A DNA stretch of 64,000 nt from Wuchereria bancrofti (taxonomy: Eukaryota; Nematoda; Chromadorea; Rhabditida; Onchocercidae), in assembly GCA_005281725.1 (NCBI GenBank), contig SSBO01000012.1:6513177-6577176 (forward strand). The letters are read 5' to 3'. A program made the translations under genes and the position numbers. Below the pieces are notes generated by a model. That model saw only the letters and a program-made list of their open reading frames with translations, was not told the DNA's origin and made no database searches. Positions 23,067-34,900 of this stretch are shown one piece after another; the first letter of the stretch is position 1; each line of letters begins with the position of its first letter.

Positions 23067-26000
23067 TTATAAAAGGAGTAATGACTTGGACAATGAAGAA
23101 TTTCTCGGCATCGACAGATCTGAAATAGGAAATCGGCCGGTTTGATTTGAATCTCGCAGCACTGGAATTCTTGAAATATCAACAATAAAATTCTGTTCCT
23201 GTTCGTTATACTGTGCGAAACTGGCGGTAGCCTGAAATTTTTGGAAAATCGAAGGAAATATTCATATTTTTTGTACGAAATAATGTTTTAAAAATAATAT
23301 ACCTGTAAACCAACTTCGACTTCGAAAGTTTCATACAACTTTGTTCGCCTTTCTAAATTTTCCAACGAAGTGAATGTCAATACATTTTCACCACAAAATC
23401 GCAGAACCTATAAACAACCATTAAATGATGACAATAACACAGAAATTACTTCCAAGTTTATAACTTGCTTACAAAGTGAACACTAGCAATTTTTGAAAAA
23501 CTAAAATATCAAACAAAGTCACCCCTTCTAAGATCATGGTACCAGCTTCGTCTGCATAATTGGTAGATCTTAGCTGTTCACATTTTAATTGCGTGTTCAA
23601 CTGTTGTCGCAACCTTGTCAAACACATTCGCTCGTAATCACATATTGGCCGCCTCATGCCAGGTACTGACACCTGTAATGTTAACTGCTTGCCATCATTT
23701 ATTCAGTATAAACCGAAAAAAAAAGGAAAAACAGATTAACTAATGTCTACAATTCATCTGTATCTCAATTATTAAATTACTTCATGCTTTGTAATTTCTC
23801 TAGAAGTAAACAACTTTATTAAAACACACTTACGAAATATCCCTACAACATAGGTGTTTCTTACCGGTCGGTTGCTAATAAGATCTTGGACAACAGAATC
23901 AACACTAGTCGAAGTACTACTGACACCTAATCCAGAATCACCGCCACCTGAACGACATAACTCTTCGGATGTAGCGCTTCTGGACCGACTTTGTCCGACT
24001 TTCAAAAGTTTCCAAGTACCCACATCCTCATCCCAATATGCTCTTTCACGTAAGCGATCACGAACATCTTGTGGCACGAAATTTTCCACAATCAGCAATC
24101 TATATAAGATAATGCTGTTGAAATCACAAATATTTTAAGTGAAACGATCCAATAAACAATAAAGTACGATTAAAGAACATTCTTTCATAATATACAGAAC
24201 GATTCACTGAGACTGCTCACATCATAACTAAAAAGCTTACTTCAGTTTTAGCTCTTTATTAATTTCGGTTACTGAATTTTCCAAATCCTGCCTCTCCTGT
24301 GAATGACTTGCAGAAGCGTCACTGATTTCCGAACGAACCTGAACAATTTCATTTTTCAGCTTTGTATTATGTATTATTATAGTGACCTAATTTCATTAAA
24401 TTTCCAATTTTCACTTTAAGGCTTAAACAAACCTCCATGTTTGAAGAGAAAAACATGCCTGTTGGAGCTTGGAATATAATTTTTTTAGTTTCCTTGTTTT
24501 TATTTCAACTTCTTGTCTCAAATTACTAAATGTTTCATGTATTTCTGCTGTATTATCTTCTTGTGCTTCCAACTGTTGCAAAATTTCGCGTTCTTTGTTC
24601 TTAAATGTACTTTTATAATTCATTGCAAGTATTAAGGAGAAAAATCCAAAAACAATCATATAAATGAAATAATCGAAATTATTTATTAGCCCTTCACAAA
24701 GTTATCTTTGAATGAATATTTGAAACCTTTTGTTCAGCTAGTTGTCTTTTTCGCTGCTCTAGCAATTTTTGCTGTTCGCGAGTCTTATCCAACAAACTGC
24801 TATCACCAGAAAGAAGTTTACTTTGCATTGCTTGAATCTTCGCAGCTACAGCAGTTTGTGCCTCGCGTTCCCTTTCCAGCTGCTCAACCCTTTTTTCTAG
24901 ATCGGCAAGTATTTTTCGCTTTTCCTTCAAAAATATCTTTAATTTCGAATAAAAAATGCAGTAAGGTTATATTGAGCAGTTGCTTACATTCAAGTTGCAA
25001 GTAAAACAGCTTATTACCTCTGCAATAATGTTTGAATTAGAAATGATGGTTTGTCTTTCATTTTCCAAACGCCTCTGCTGTTCATTAAGATATTCTTCAC
25101 TTGGAATGGCTAAAACCAGCTCGTTAGATGTAACTTATCATTAAATACAGTAAAGGAGACTTTTATTTTCTTGCCAACCTTCATCATCACTTTCGCTCTT
25201 TCCGCCAACACACACCTTCTTTTTTTTTTTAACGGCCCGTTTTTCCAAAATTTCTCGAAGCCTTGTAATCTCATCCTTAATAAAATACGTCGCTATAATA
25301 AGAATCAAATGAAATAAATAAAATTTTGAAATAAAACAAGACCAAAAATAGATGAGAGACTGTAGCTCTGCAATATGATATTTTCCTGAAGAGCTAGTTT
25401 GCATTGATATATAAACACGCAATCTGATACTAAGAGAACCTGAAATTCGCGAAGAAGTGCATCTTTGGGATCCTCGTTGATCCTCGGTTGATTATTGATT
25501 TTTTTTGCGCGACTTGCATATCTTAACGTAGACAAGGTTTCCTCGTAATTATACGATGCAGGTCCAATATTAGCGACCATCACGGTTCGCGAATTACCGC
25601 CTAGTGAATCTGAAGGCAATTACATGCAAACTTTATTCACATCAAAGGAAGTGATTCAAGTGACTATTATTAATATAATCAGCAACCTAAAGATGTGACG
25701 GAATAAGGCTACTCACATGGTTATACAAATAAATAAGAGGTCTCAAACAACTGCATGTCACTAACGACTTTGACGATTTTTGTCATGTTAAAACCACTTC
25801 AATATATTAAACTAGCTGTATACCTTGTAATAACCGTGTTAGTTTCGAATCTCTGTACGGCACATGAGTACTCCTTCCACCAACCAGTGCTGATATAACA
25901 TTGCCAAGAGCAGAAAGAGACAAGTTGATTTTCGTTGCTTCTTTCAACCGTTTACCATGTGATCCCGTTTTTGATTGACGCTCACTGCCTGCCAAATCTA

Positions 26001-28657
26001 TCAGATTTAATCGCCCGACTCTAGAAAAAGATTTGTTATATATATACCAGTCGCATAACACTGTGTCCATTTTTCCCATGCAGGATGCGAAACTAATTTG
26101 CTTACCTTATGTGATTCTGACCATCCAAACCGGGTTCGCTGCACTCGACTGTCACCATGAAAATTGCATGTGAACGACTACTATGTTCGTTCATGTTTGT
26201 TCTCCTGAAAATTGAACATTTCAGTTACTGAAGTGTGAACTGATGCAAGCAATTGAACACTTCCTTCCTCATTTTTTAGGAAATAACATTAAAAAGACAT
26301 CCATTTTTGAAATGATATGTTGACATACTAATGAAAACATGCATTTCACTTTCTTCCACGATCTGTTCCAGAAAAAAAACAAAAGAAAAAGTGCAATACG
26401 AACCCGACTGTACGATTTGCATGACCGACTAACATAACGTGCTCAATTTCTTCCACAGATTTTGTTACGAATGATGAAAGATCTTTCACATAAACGCCAA
26501 CATCTGGACGCTCCCTTAATTCCAAACGTATTTTCGGATCTATACTCAACAAATCGCGAATTTCTTCCTAAAATTAAAAAAAAAGAAAATGAATGATTAA
26601 GTATTTCCTATTCAGCATCACATTTTTGACTGCCATTCATACTATCAACTTTTTAATATAATTTACTGCACATGTATATTAAAACTGCTGGAAGGTATCA
26701 CTTTTTAAATAAATAGGATTGTGTCAGGCAGATCAAGCTGTAACCAGCAAGCTTCTGGAATCGACATGCCAATTTATTTGTTAAAATATTTTTGTCAGAA
26801 GAACCGAATGATAATAATATGTTGAAATAAAACTGTGTTAAATCTGAGGTTGTTTTAAAAGATTGTTTTAATAAAATATTCCTTAGGCAAATATAAAACT
26901 GTTTCAAAATTGTATATGATATAAGCAATCATTCATCTTCCAACTGTAGATGGGCTTACTCATGGAATGCTACAGCCGTTAACAAAGAGTATATGCATCG
27001 CTTAATATGTTGCTCTTTTGTTCTAAACCAAATCTACTTGCAATATCGAAATATCGTAAAGGTTTTCTAATCGTTCTTATGAGCAACTGACACAGTGTTG
27101 AGACCCAGCTCTTGCCATATAAGAGTAAAGGTCATCTGACAGCTCTTTACTCATTGTAATCATGCGCTTGTTGTGATCCAGTGCCCTTTAAACCATTTGT
27201 CTTGGTCAGCTTTTTATAAATTATCAGCATATTGCCAATATAGATTAATACTTCGTGTGACGTAGTTGTTAGCGAATAACCAGCAGAACCACCCAAACCA
27301 CCCTGACATATCCCTACAAGTTCTTAACAACTTCAGCCTTAGAAATCTTGGAAAAAATAAAAAAAAAGTCCTAGAAACCTGATAAATTTCTAAATAGCTT
27401 GCTCTCACGAGGTACTGTTGATTCTGCGATTGTGCAATATGTTGGAAAATATGATGATATGCATTCGGTATGACACCACGCAATTCAGGATCCTCATGAA
27501 CACCTAGACAATGCATGTGTCAGATTACATCCAAACGGGGATAAATAAATATTACACATTTTTTTGTAACATTTGGAACAAAGTATTCCAATCCTCATTC
27601 AATAAAGCGACGAACTATTTTAATAAATCAGGAATTATCGAGCAAAATCATCGCGCAACAATTAATTTTTTGTGTGAGACTAAGAATGACGTTGTTGTTT
27701 TACTTGTATTATGCATAATTACACACAACATTTTGTTTGGACGTAGGATACTGACTAAGCAATTTAATATTTTGATAAGAAAAAACTTCTGTAGAATGCC
27801 GAATTAGTATCCTTTTCTTAAGTTATCACTCTTCAAGGCGACTTAACATGTTACTAGAATATTCCAGAAGTCCGTTTCAATTAATAATAGTTATGTTGCA
27901 TTAAAGAAATGTCCAATAAAAAAAAGTCCAACCTTCCATTGTGAATGTTTTCCCTGTTCCTGTCTGACCATATGCAAAAATCGTTCCATTGAATCCTTCA
28001 AGCACAGAATCGACAAGATGGCGAAATGTTTCATCATAAAGATCGAGCTGTTTAGATCTTAAAAATATAAAAAAGCACTTCCAATATCTCATTATGTGTG
28101 CAATTTCTGTGACTTTGAAAGTACAAATCCATGTCTTCATTTTCGACCTTAATATTTCTCGTTCACAAATTTATGAGATGATTTGCATCCATTACAAAGA
28201 TTTGTATTATGGAAATTTTTATAAGTGCTTACTGTGCATCATAAACCGAATCAAATGTGAATATTTTCGAAGGTTCATTTGGTTCTCTTGGATTGTGTAA
28301 TTCAATTACACCACGATTTGTTTGAATATCAACAATACTAAAATTAAAATAGACGAAGTACTAAAAGCAAAAGTAACCAACTAGTGAAAACAGATAAGCA
28401 TCAGAAGCAGGAAGAACTGATGTGGGAGAGATAATGTTTAAAAAACAAAAATAAGCATGTGTGTATTTCAGCTTATTCGTCAAGGATATAGAAGATAACA
28501 GTAAATTAGTTTATTGTATTTCAAACTAACTGATAAGTATTTACTTTTGGTAACCATCAGATATTTCAGAAGCCGATAACGGACGACAACGGATGATCAC
28601 CTTGACTGCTTCTGATTTTTCAGTTGCGGGACGTGGCCTAGATGGTGCGGACACCAT
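23067..28657 (-). CDS. klp-11: Kinesin-II motor subunit KLP-11 (KIF3B orthologue)
   Basis: Plus-end-directed motor subunit of heterotrimeric kinesin-II, which carries anterograde intraflagellar transport in cilia. Minus-strand exons: 28545-28657, 28233-28337, 27933-28057, 27379-27503, 26404-26567, 26106-26204, 25824-26020, 25440-25609, 25179-25275, 25018-25109, 24727-24924, 24459-24599, 24241-24338, 23865-24099, 23523-23672, 23303-23407, 23067-23231; 792 aa, all in phase. The P-loop GQTGTGKT is at about 103-110, followed by [22 protein letters not shown] (switch I), DLAGSE (switch II) and [11 protein letters not shown]. The neck and coiled coil follow, with [19 protein letters not shown], and then [10 protein letters not shown] and a globular tail. 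KDALLREFQ and the basic-then-acidic neck fit KIF3B rather than KIF3A. The neck charge cluster is much shorter than in human KIF3B. The ATG lies 6 nt after a TTTTTAG acceptor, suggesting SL trans-splicing. The donor after 24459 is GC; the donor at 23523 (GGG/GTGACT) is weak. The C-terminal 90 residues are the least certain. Confidence 0.95.
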
Positions 28658-29554
28658 AACCGCCTAAAAATCGCTAAGCTTTGAATTTGGCTAAAATAAA
28701 TTGAGTGATAACGGCTTGTAATATGAAAGATAAACCCAGTTTAAGACACGGTGACGTTTAAGCAACCAGAAAGGTGAATTAATGATTTTTATGCAACGTA
28801 AGAAACAAGGCTATGCAAAAAGCAGAGCATATCTAACTTCGTTTACAGTCAAGTAAGAAAGAATTCAAATATAGATCACGAGAAAAAAATGCTTTTTTAA
28901 AGAAGATGAACCACTCAAATAGTAGTCCCCGTTCCTTCAACTAAGATAGGAAAAAGTGAAATTTCTTTGTTGTGTGAGTTAGGCCATTATTGCCATGGAA
29001 ACTTTTCAATACGTAGCTTCCTACCAAGCTTGATTCCTTCCTCCTCCTCTCTCAATTTTCCAGTTAACTTCAAAGCCAACTAACTTTATACTATCTTTAT
29101 TGCCTTTATGTAGCACCACAACATGAAAATGAATCCTCGATCAAATTAGCTGCAAATTCTAAAATAAAATTCGATTTCTCAGAAAATGTTTTTTTAGGAT
29201 TTCTTTTTAAAGAAAATATTAAACTTCAAAGATATTTTTAAGTTTATGCGAAGACAGATATTAGTATAGATATTTCTTTTACTTTAAAAGCTTCTTCTAC
29301 TATTGCTCATCATATCCAGATAAAATTTAGCTTTATTATAACTCTTCATCTCCACTCTCCCATTTTAACTCATTTCATCGAAATCAATAAAAAATTCTGT
29401 TTGCTTCAATGCTTTTTCAACTTTTTTTTCATAATTTCATGGCGCGAACAAATATCTATCAATAACTCCATCAATACTATATTAATAAACCTATCAATAG
29501 CTTCAAAATTTCGAATTTTTCAAACATTTCGAATGTTCCAAAACGGACTTCAAA

Positions 29555-29707
29555 ATGAGCCAATTCAGTCAGGCTACCGCTATGGACAGGAGCATCCTAC
29601 CGATGCATCTGCAACTGCCATCAGTCATTATACACGATATAATTATTTCAGGAGGAGTCGAAAGAATTTTCATCCTATCAGTGCCGTTGGACTTAACATT
29701 TCAATAA
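29555..29707 (+). CDS. Possible 50-aa small ORF
   Basis: ATG in context TTCAAAATGAGC, 50 codons to TAA, with an AATAAA about 140 nt further on. The product is rich in Ile/Leu and has no domain I recognise. An overlapping longer frame (29401-29757) also exists, so either or both may be chance. Low confidence. Confidence 0.2.
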   Translation: MSQFSQATAMDRSILPMHLQLPSVIIHDIIISGGVERIFILSVPLDLTFQ

Positions 29708-31230
29708 GCAATAAATACAAGAAAAATATCCGCAAAAAAATGAACATCTACGCATGATGAAAGTGAGAGTTGAAAATGAGACCAAAGGCTTAAAATAGAT
29801 ATAAATATAATGTGTTTGATGTGTTTGGTTGTGTGCTGATATTTCTAATAAATATACCAGAAAATTTAAGCAATCTTGATTAATTTATATGCATTGTTAC
29901 AAACGATGATCACCTCATATTTCATATTCAATTGAATCAGTGAGTTAATAAAAAAAAATCTTTACCTACTCCGAAGTGCGTGATGCTAGTGATTTATTAT
30001 ATTCTTGCATTCTCTCGATATTTAATTATATCTATTATATTCTTGATATTTAATTGTTTCATAAGAACTTTTCATTTCGTAATTCCTAAAAATAATATAC
30101 AGTAATCACATGACTGCATATTTTACAAATTACATCACAGTAAACATCAATTATAATAACAGGACATCAGCTGATCGAAAAAAAAATCTGGACTTATTTT
30201 ACACAGCTATTTTCAAAACATTCTACTCACACGTATGTTGGAAAGAACGATTTCATATTGAAAGCACATTGCCACCATGAAAAAAAAAAGAAATATTTAG
30301 AAAAGTTTGTGCAAGGAGCATGAGAATTTAATGCAATATGAGCGTGCTTGGAAGAAGTAAACTCATTTGACTGTAATTGCAAATTTTGTCTTAAAATTAA
30401 TAAATACACCGGAATGTAAAGTATGTGCTGCCATTCCAAATCACTGTTTTTTTCATCGAGTGGTAGTGGCACAACTGTTAATGAAGGCATTTAGAAGAAG
30501 CATTTACCAGGAGATCTTCTGAATATATGCCAGATAGATAAATCAAATATATGTAATCATATAGGATGCAATATGATGACGCGGAAAAATATCACTGAAA
30601 AATATAAAAATATTAAAATAACGCCTTTTCACCTCAAGCAGACAAATTCAGCAGACCAACTGCTACCTGCAAAGGTTCAATATTTGTTAAGTGGAAAAAA
30701 AATTAATACAATTAATACGTTTGCGGTTTAAATAACGAATGTTCTACCTACAAACTAAATTCGATAATGTCAAGAACAGATGACAAAGTAATAAGAAGAG
30801 TCAATGGAAAAAATTAAGTTCCATCAATGATTTAGCGAATAACAGCACAAACAATCAGCTTGAACGACTGATAGAAATCAGTTCTCATCCCTTTTGTCAT
30901 GAAATCCTGTCAATAAAGTTAGCAACGGTTGGAAAAAATAAGATAGAACACATTCCTGAACAATTCAAGCATGTTGTTTCCACGAAAACATATCTGTACA
31001 GATACTCTGATGGAAGATAAATTAGCTGAAATAGGTGTAAGTTGATAGAATAAAGTTTTTTAGGAACATTTTTAGGTTTTTTAATATTTTTTAAAAAAAA
31101 CAAAACAAAAAAAAGTTTTTTTAGGAACCTCGTATGACCCACGCAGTGAATTCCACTGAATCACAACCAAAGCTAAACCAAACCAACTAAAAGTTGTAAT
31201 TTAACAAGCTGACTAAAAACTTACGAATAT

Positions 31231-31668
31231 TAAATAATTATAAATATAAGTAAATAAATAAACGAAAACTTATTAATTGAATGAACAAACAAGCTGATTA
31301 GTTGGAAAAATAAGTAAATAAATGAATTGATTAACTGATTAAACAAATAAGTAAACGAAATAAAATGGAAAAACGAGTTAATCAATTAATTAATTGGTCA
31401 ATTAATTTTAAAAAATTCAGTTAAAGTAAATAAATAAGCAAATCAATTAACTAATTAATTGATTAAGCAAGTGAACAAATGAATGAATAAACTGATTGGT
31501 TAATTAAATAAATTAATCAACAAAGTAAATAAACAAGCGAACAAATAAACAAGATAGTAAATAAATGAATTAAATAAATAAATAGACAAATGAAAAGCAA
31601 ATAAATAAGTAAATAAACAATTAGGTAAATGAACAAATGGATGAATAAATAAATAAATATATGGGTAT
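31231..31668. repeat. Degenerate tetranucleotide repeat tract (AAAT/AATG/AAAC family)
   Basis: About 440 bp made almost wholly of 4-bp steps such as AAAT, AATA, GAAT, AACA and TAAG, with strong 4-bp periodicity but many substitutions. On the minus strand the periodicity yields an artificial open frame of Ile, Tyr, Leu and Phe (31517-31798). No flanking gene explains it. Confidence 0.8.
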
Positions 31669-31823
31669 ATTGTTCAGATGTTTGTTCTACTCTGTATAAT
31701 AAAAAAAAAAAAAATAATATTAAGTGTACTTTTGCACTATGAAGTAAACAAGTACCTTGGAAAGCAAATAAAATTAATTGGTGAAGGTCGATCCTCATGT
31801 TCTGATTTTTTACTAAAATCTAG

Positions 31824-31988
31824 GTGGAAATAGCATGTATACGGGCGATTTTATAATGAACACATCGAAATGGCATCCACTTATGCAAGGGATAAATGGT
31901 CCAGGAGACAAAACTTCATTTAGGTTATCCGACCCATTTATTTACATTGTATATTTCAATGGACTGCCAATTCATTCCATGAATCAGA
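31824..31988 (+). CDS. Isolated internal exon of an unrecognised gene
   Basis: A 165-nt segment bounded by a good acceptor (AAATCTAG) and a good donor (CAGA/GTAAGT). It is open in one frame (phase 1 in, phase 1 out), with protein-like content including KWHPLMQGINGPGDK and FIYIVYFNGLPIHS. I cannot identify the family and found no convincing partner exon within several kb on either side. It may be an exon of a gene with long introns, a retained fragment of a dead gene, or chance. Confidence 0.4.
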
Positions 31989-34900
31989 GTAAGTATTTGG
32001 AATCTTTAAACCCTTTTTTAAGAATTAAAGAGAGAACTTGTGTTTAAGAATTAAAGAAACTTTTCTAAGTAATATAATATAGGGAAAAAAGAAAATAGAA
32101 TTTTTGAAATCAGTGCTTAAATGATACATTAAAAAACAGCGTAGGAAAAATAAAAGCGAAATAAAAAGGGGAAATAATGATTAAATATATATCGTTTGGT
32201 CCAGTAGGTAAGAGCGCACAAGGACATTATATTCTAGTGAATATCACTCCCATTTTAATGATATCTATTCAGCATATTATTATTCAACAAAATTTTTAAA
32301 CTGGTAACAGACAGCCCAATTTTTCCGAATTTGACGAAATGACGAAAGCTTCATAGAATTAATTAGCAATCTCGAATTTTTAATATTCTGAAAATGAAGA
32401 ATCTGATTAAAGCAAAGGACTGAAATAGAGATAGCTGTATAGGCTAAGATGGACTGTCGAAAGCACCATTAAATAGAGACTAAGGAAGTCAGCACAAGCA
32501 CTTCACTTTCGGAGCATTCAGTCATGTTAATATCTACAATGAGTATCAACTATTCTAAAATATCATAGATTCAACATTTTTATGAGTTAGGGACAAGAAT
32601 AATTAAGTAATTGCGCTTAAGTATGGAAAGTGGGAAATGAATTGCAGAGAGAATAGAATAGATGAGGCATACGTTTATTGAATGGTAGAACCATCTACTG
32701 ACCTTACGTTACACAGCTATGGTGACCATGGGAGGCAGGAGGCGGAATAGAATTGCAGTAGCTAAAGCGCAGCTTCACTTCCAGGAGTGATATCGGAGGA
32801 TGAAGAATCGATATGCACAGGCCTCACTGCTGAAAATGGATCGTTTTGGAACTGCGCAGTTTCTCTTTAAGTAGCATTTAATATGAATAGAGTGCAAAGT
32901 AAAATCTCTTCGAAGTTAGTGGTTTTAACATCCGTAACGCTCTGAACTATGACGCTTCTCTTCAGATGGAGTAATAAAAATAAGCTGAATAATGAGTGCT
33001 GAACCACTTGCTAGATGAGATTCAAAACTTTTCAAACCGAACTTTGATCTTTAATGAGACACATTTCGACAGTTCTGTAACTACGCACCGATAATAGCTC
33101 TTCGACATTAATATCTGTTTTAATCCAGCCCTTCTTAAAAATCATTTGGAATAAGTTCGATACTTTTTTATTTCATTTTATGGCTTGTATCTATTCGATG
33201 TTCTTTAACCAAAAAATAAGTAAATGCAAAAATTCATACCATTTTGATTTCGGTCCACTGTGGAGAAAACAACGGTGGCCTCACGAGAAGTAACAATAAA
33301 TTCGAATTTTTTGCAAATTTCAGACCTATAAGTTTTCGGATTTTATAATTCTTACTGGAACAAAACCACTATTCTCTTCATATCTGGCATAAAACTATGT
33401 TTGATACAAGCAAATTAAGAAGCGCAAAAGCAAAAAACGATTTCTTGTTAGTTGATTGAATTGTAAATTTTATCTTTCCATTATACATAATCATAGATAG
33501 TACAAAATTCAGGATGGACTGGAAGAAACAATATCAATAAGTATTTTAGTTTCCAAGCAATATTTGATAAATGTTAGTTTTTGAAAGATAAAAAATAGAA
33601 GAGCCGAAGATTCGAATGTCCATAATATTTTAATCTAGTCTGAGCTTGATAAGAGATTAAAATATATCATAATGGTGAGAAAAGTGAATGAAGAAATCGA
33701 AGCAGAATGGGGAATATATTTATGAGAAGCATTTATCCATTTCCTTTAATCATCTCAGAGTTAATTAATACTTGTTACGAATATTTTCTTCTTCACTTAA
33801 AAGGTTTTATTGCTTCTCTTTGATGTAGAACAAACGGATAAATACTACTATGAAAAACGAATATAGAGAGTTATAACAGATACAAGCAAGCATATCCTGC
33901 ATCTGCATACACCTTTATAAACGTCTAAATTTCATGCATGATGTTTACAAGCACTTTTTAAACCGATTCAATTGCAAGACCAGTCGATTTTGTTTATTCG
34001 ATTCAAAGCAACTTTATAATTTCCACTCCAGCAAGTGTTTGGAAGTACTTTTCTCGCATCTGTACTTTGCTGATTCAATTACTTTCTGGTTTGAATTCGT
34101 TCAACTTAACGGACAAAATGTCTGTATAATTATATCATTTTCATTCATATTGTGTAATTCATTTGTCCCATTCTTAATTTCTAATTCGTAAATTTTTAGT
34201 TTTTATTAGAAGTTGAAGGCGTGGGATTTGTTTTATATGAATTTGTATTCCCTATTCATCAGTCAACGTTCAACAAAAGCTGATTAAGTTAAGGTTATTA
34301 TACTTTCTAGAAAGCAAAGACTATTGATTCAGATATCTGACAAAGATTAGTGAAGGAACCAAATTTACTGCTGAAATATGATGATAATCATAACTTGAAA
34401 AGTTCGGAATAAAATTAAATTTATTTGTTGACGGAAATTTTGAATAAAATTGAATAAGTATGATAAATTTTTCAAAACGATTTTCTGAATTAAATGAACC
34501 CGAACACCAGGTTCTAAAATTCCAAAGTCCTTGATTAAAAACATTAAGTATGTTTGATTCATCACCTGTCAAATTTTTACAGTTTTTTGAATATTGGAAA
34601 TACTCTCTAACATTTTGTTGAAATTGAAAATCAGGTATGGTTAAAATAACTACATTACTACTGGGAAAGGAGAATTATGCCTGAGTAAATCTACTATTTG
34701 AAATACTTTTTAATATTTTCAATTTCATACCAAAATTTGCTCCTGGTTATTGAAATTTGAATTCCTTGACATCTAGGGGGATTGGGTTATTCGCTGGTCG
34801 TAATGATTAACATTCCACATAGCCGACTAAATTCATAGCTGACTAAAAAACACATTTTGAAAATTTATAGATTATAAAAAGAATTAGCTTATAATTGCAG

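Larger units (their letters stand above)
28658..31823. other. Upstream of klp-11; mostly non-coding
   Basis: The klp-11 promoter and outron should lie just right of 28663. A 50-codon plus-strand ORF at 29555-29707 starts in good context but has no domain and competes with another open frame. The rest is AT-rich, ending in the 4-bp-periodic repeat tract. Confidence 0.4.

Noticed and set aside
24423..24460. Extending klp-11 exon 12 to the GTTTGT donor (adds about nine residues)
   Set aside because: Leaves phase 2 and puts the next exon in a frame with an early stop; breaks the KIF3B alignment. The GC donor is preferred.
31517..31798. 93-codon minus-strand frame of repeated Ile/Tyr/Leu/Phe
   Set aside because: Product of the tetranucleotide repeat tract, not a membrane protein.
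32690..32870. GC-richer patch with short frames on both strands
   Set aside because: No frame longer than a few tens of codons with splice support; no repeat or RNA structure recognised.
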